This document shows, in pieces, positions 6,041-6,041 of a DNA stretch of 6,041 nt (its first letter is position 1; each line of letters begins with the position of its first letter). The notes beneath the pieces are model-generated. The model saw nothing but the letters and a program-made list of their open reading frames with translations. It was not told where the DNA came from and did no database searches. The DNA is from Candidatus Margulisiibacteriota bacterium. GTDB taxonomy: Bacteria; Margulisbacteria; WOR-1; O2-12-FULL-45-9. Both the position numbers and the translations under genes were made by a program. Where the stretch lies: contig JAQTLJ010000078.1 in NCBI GenBank assembly GCA_028714935.1, positions 1 to 6,041 on the forward strand, read 5' to 3'.

Positions 6041-6041
6041 G

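Noticed and set aside
1..6041. tRNA, rRNA, riboswitch, CRISPR or insertion-sequence signals
   Set aside because: Non-coding space is limited to about 72 bases between the two units and a few bases at junctions. No inverted terminal repeats, spaced repeats or tRNA-like folds were seen.

Overview
The window holds six complete or nearly complete protein genes on two divergent transcription units, separated by a 72-base promoter region at about 3736-3807. There are no RNA genes, mobile elements or CRISPR arrays, and coding density is very high, with stop/start overlaps and gaps of only a few bases. The organism is a bacterium: it makes peptidoglycan precursors (MurA), carries YbeY, and has an archaeal/vacuolar-type (A/V-type) rotary ATPase. 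I cannot name the phylum. The gene mix, balanced GC and compact layout would suit an uncultivated deep-branching bacterial lineage (for example the Margulisbacteria/WOR-1 group), but that is a guess.

Left unit (minus strand, reading from 3735 down to the left edge): a WecA/TagO-type polyprenyl-phosphate GlcNAc-1-P transferase, then UDP-GlcNAc 2-epimerase (wecB/mnaA), then UDP-GlcNAc 1-carboxyvinyltransferase (murA), then the ribosome-maturation endonuclease ybeY, then possibly the first eight codons of another gene cut by the window edge. The first three enzymes all draw on UDP-GlcNAc: WecA-type enzymes put it on a lipid carrier, WecB turns it into UDP-ManNAc, and MurA commits it to peptidoglycan. 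The unit therefore looks like a cell-envelope branch-point operon with ybeY translationally linked behind it.

Right unit (plus strand, from 3808): a short coiled-coil gene resembling the V/A-ATPase peripheral-stalk subunit G/H, then the 642-residue membrane stator subunit I (a). A strong Shine-Dalgarno sequence lies at the right edge, where the proteolipid (K/c) gene would be expected.

The most unusual feature is the divergent promoter. Its two predicted -35 boxes overlap back to back on an 8-base core. Both sides have 17-base spacers, an extended -10 of the form ATGTGyTAnnAT, and a start codon exactly 11 bases after the -10. The arrangement is mirror-symmetric about 3771.5 and implies nearly leaderless mRNAs for both first genes. 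Other points of note are an Asp-to-Ala change in the metal-binding Asp pair of the WecA-like enzyme, a heptamer repeat forming the wecB ribosome-binding region, a minimal YbeY, and a strong excess of GATC sites across the window.
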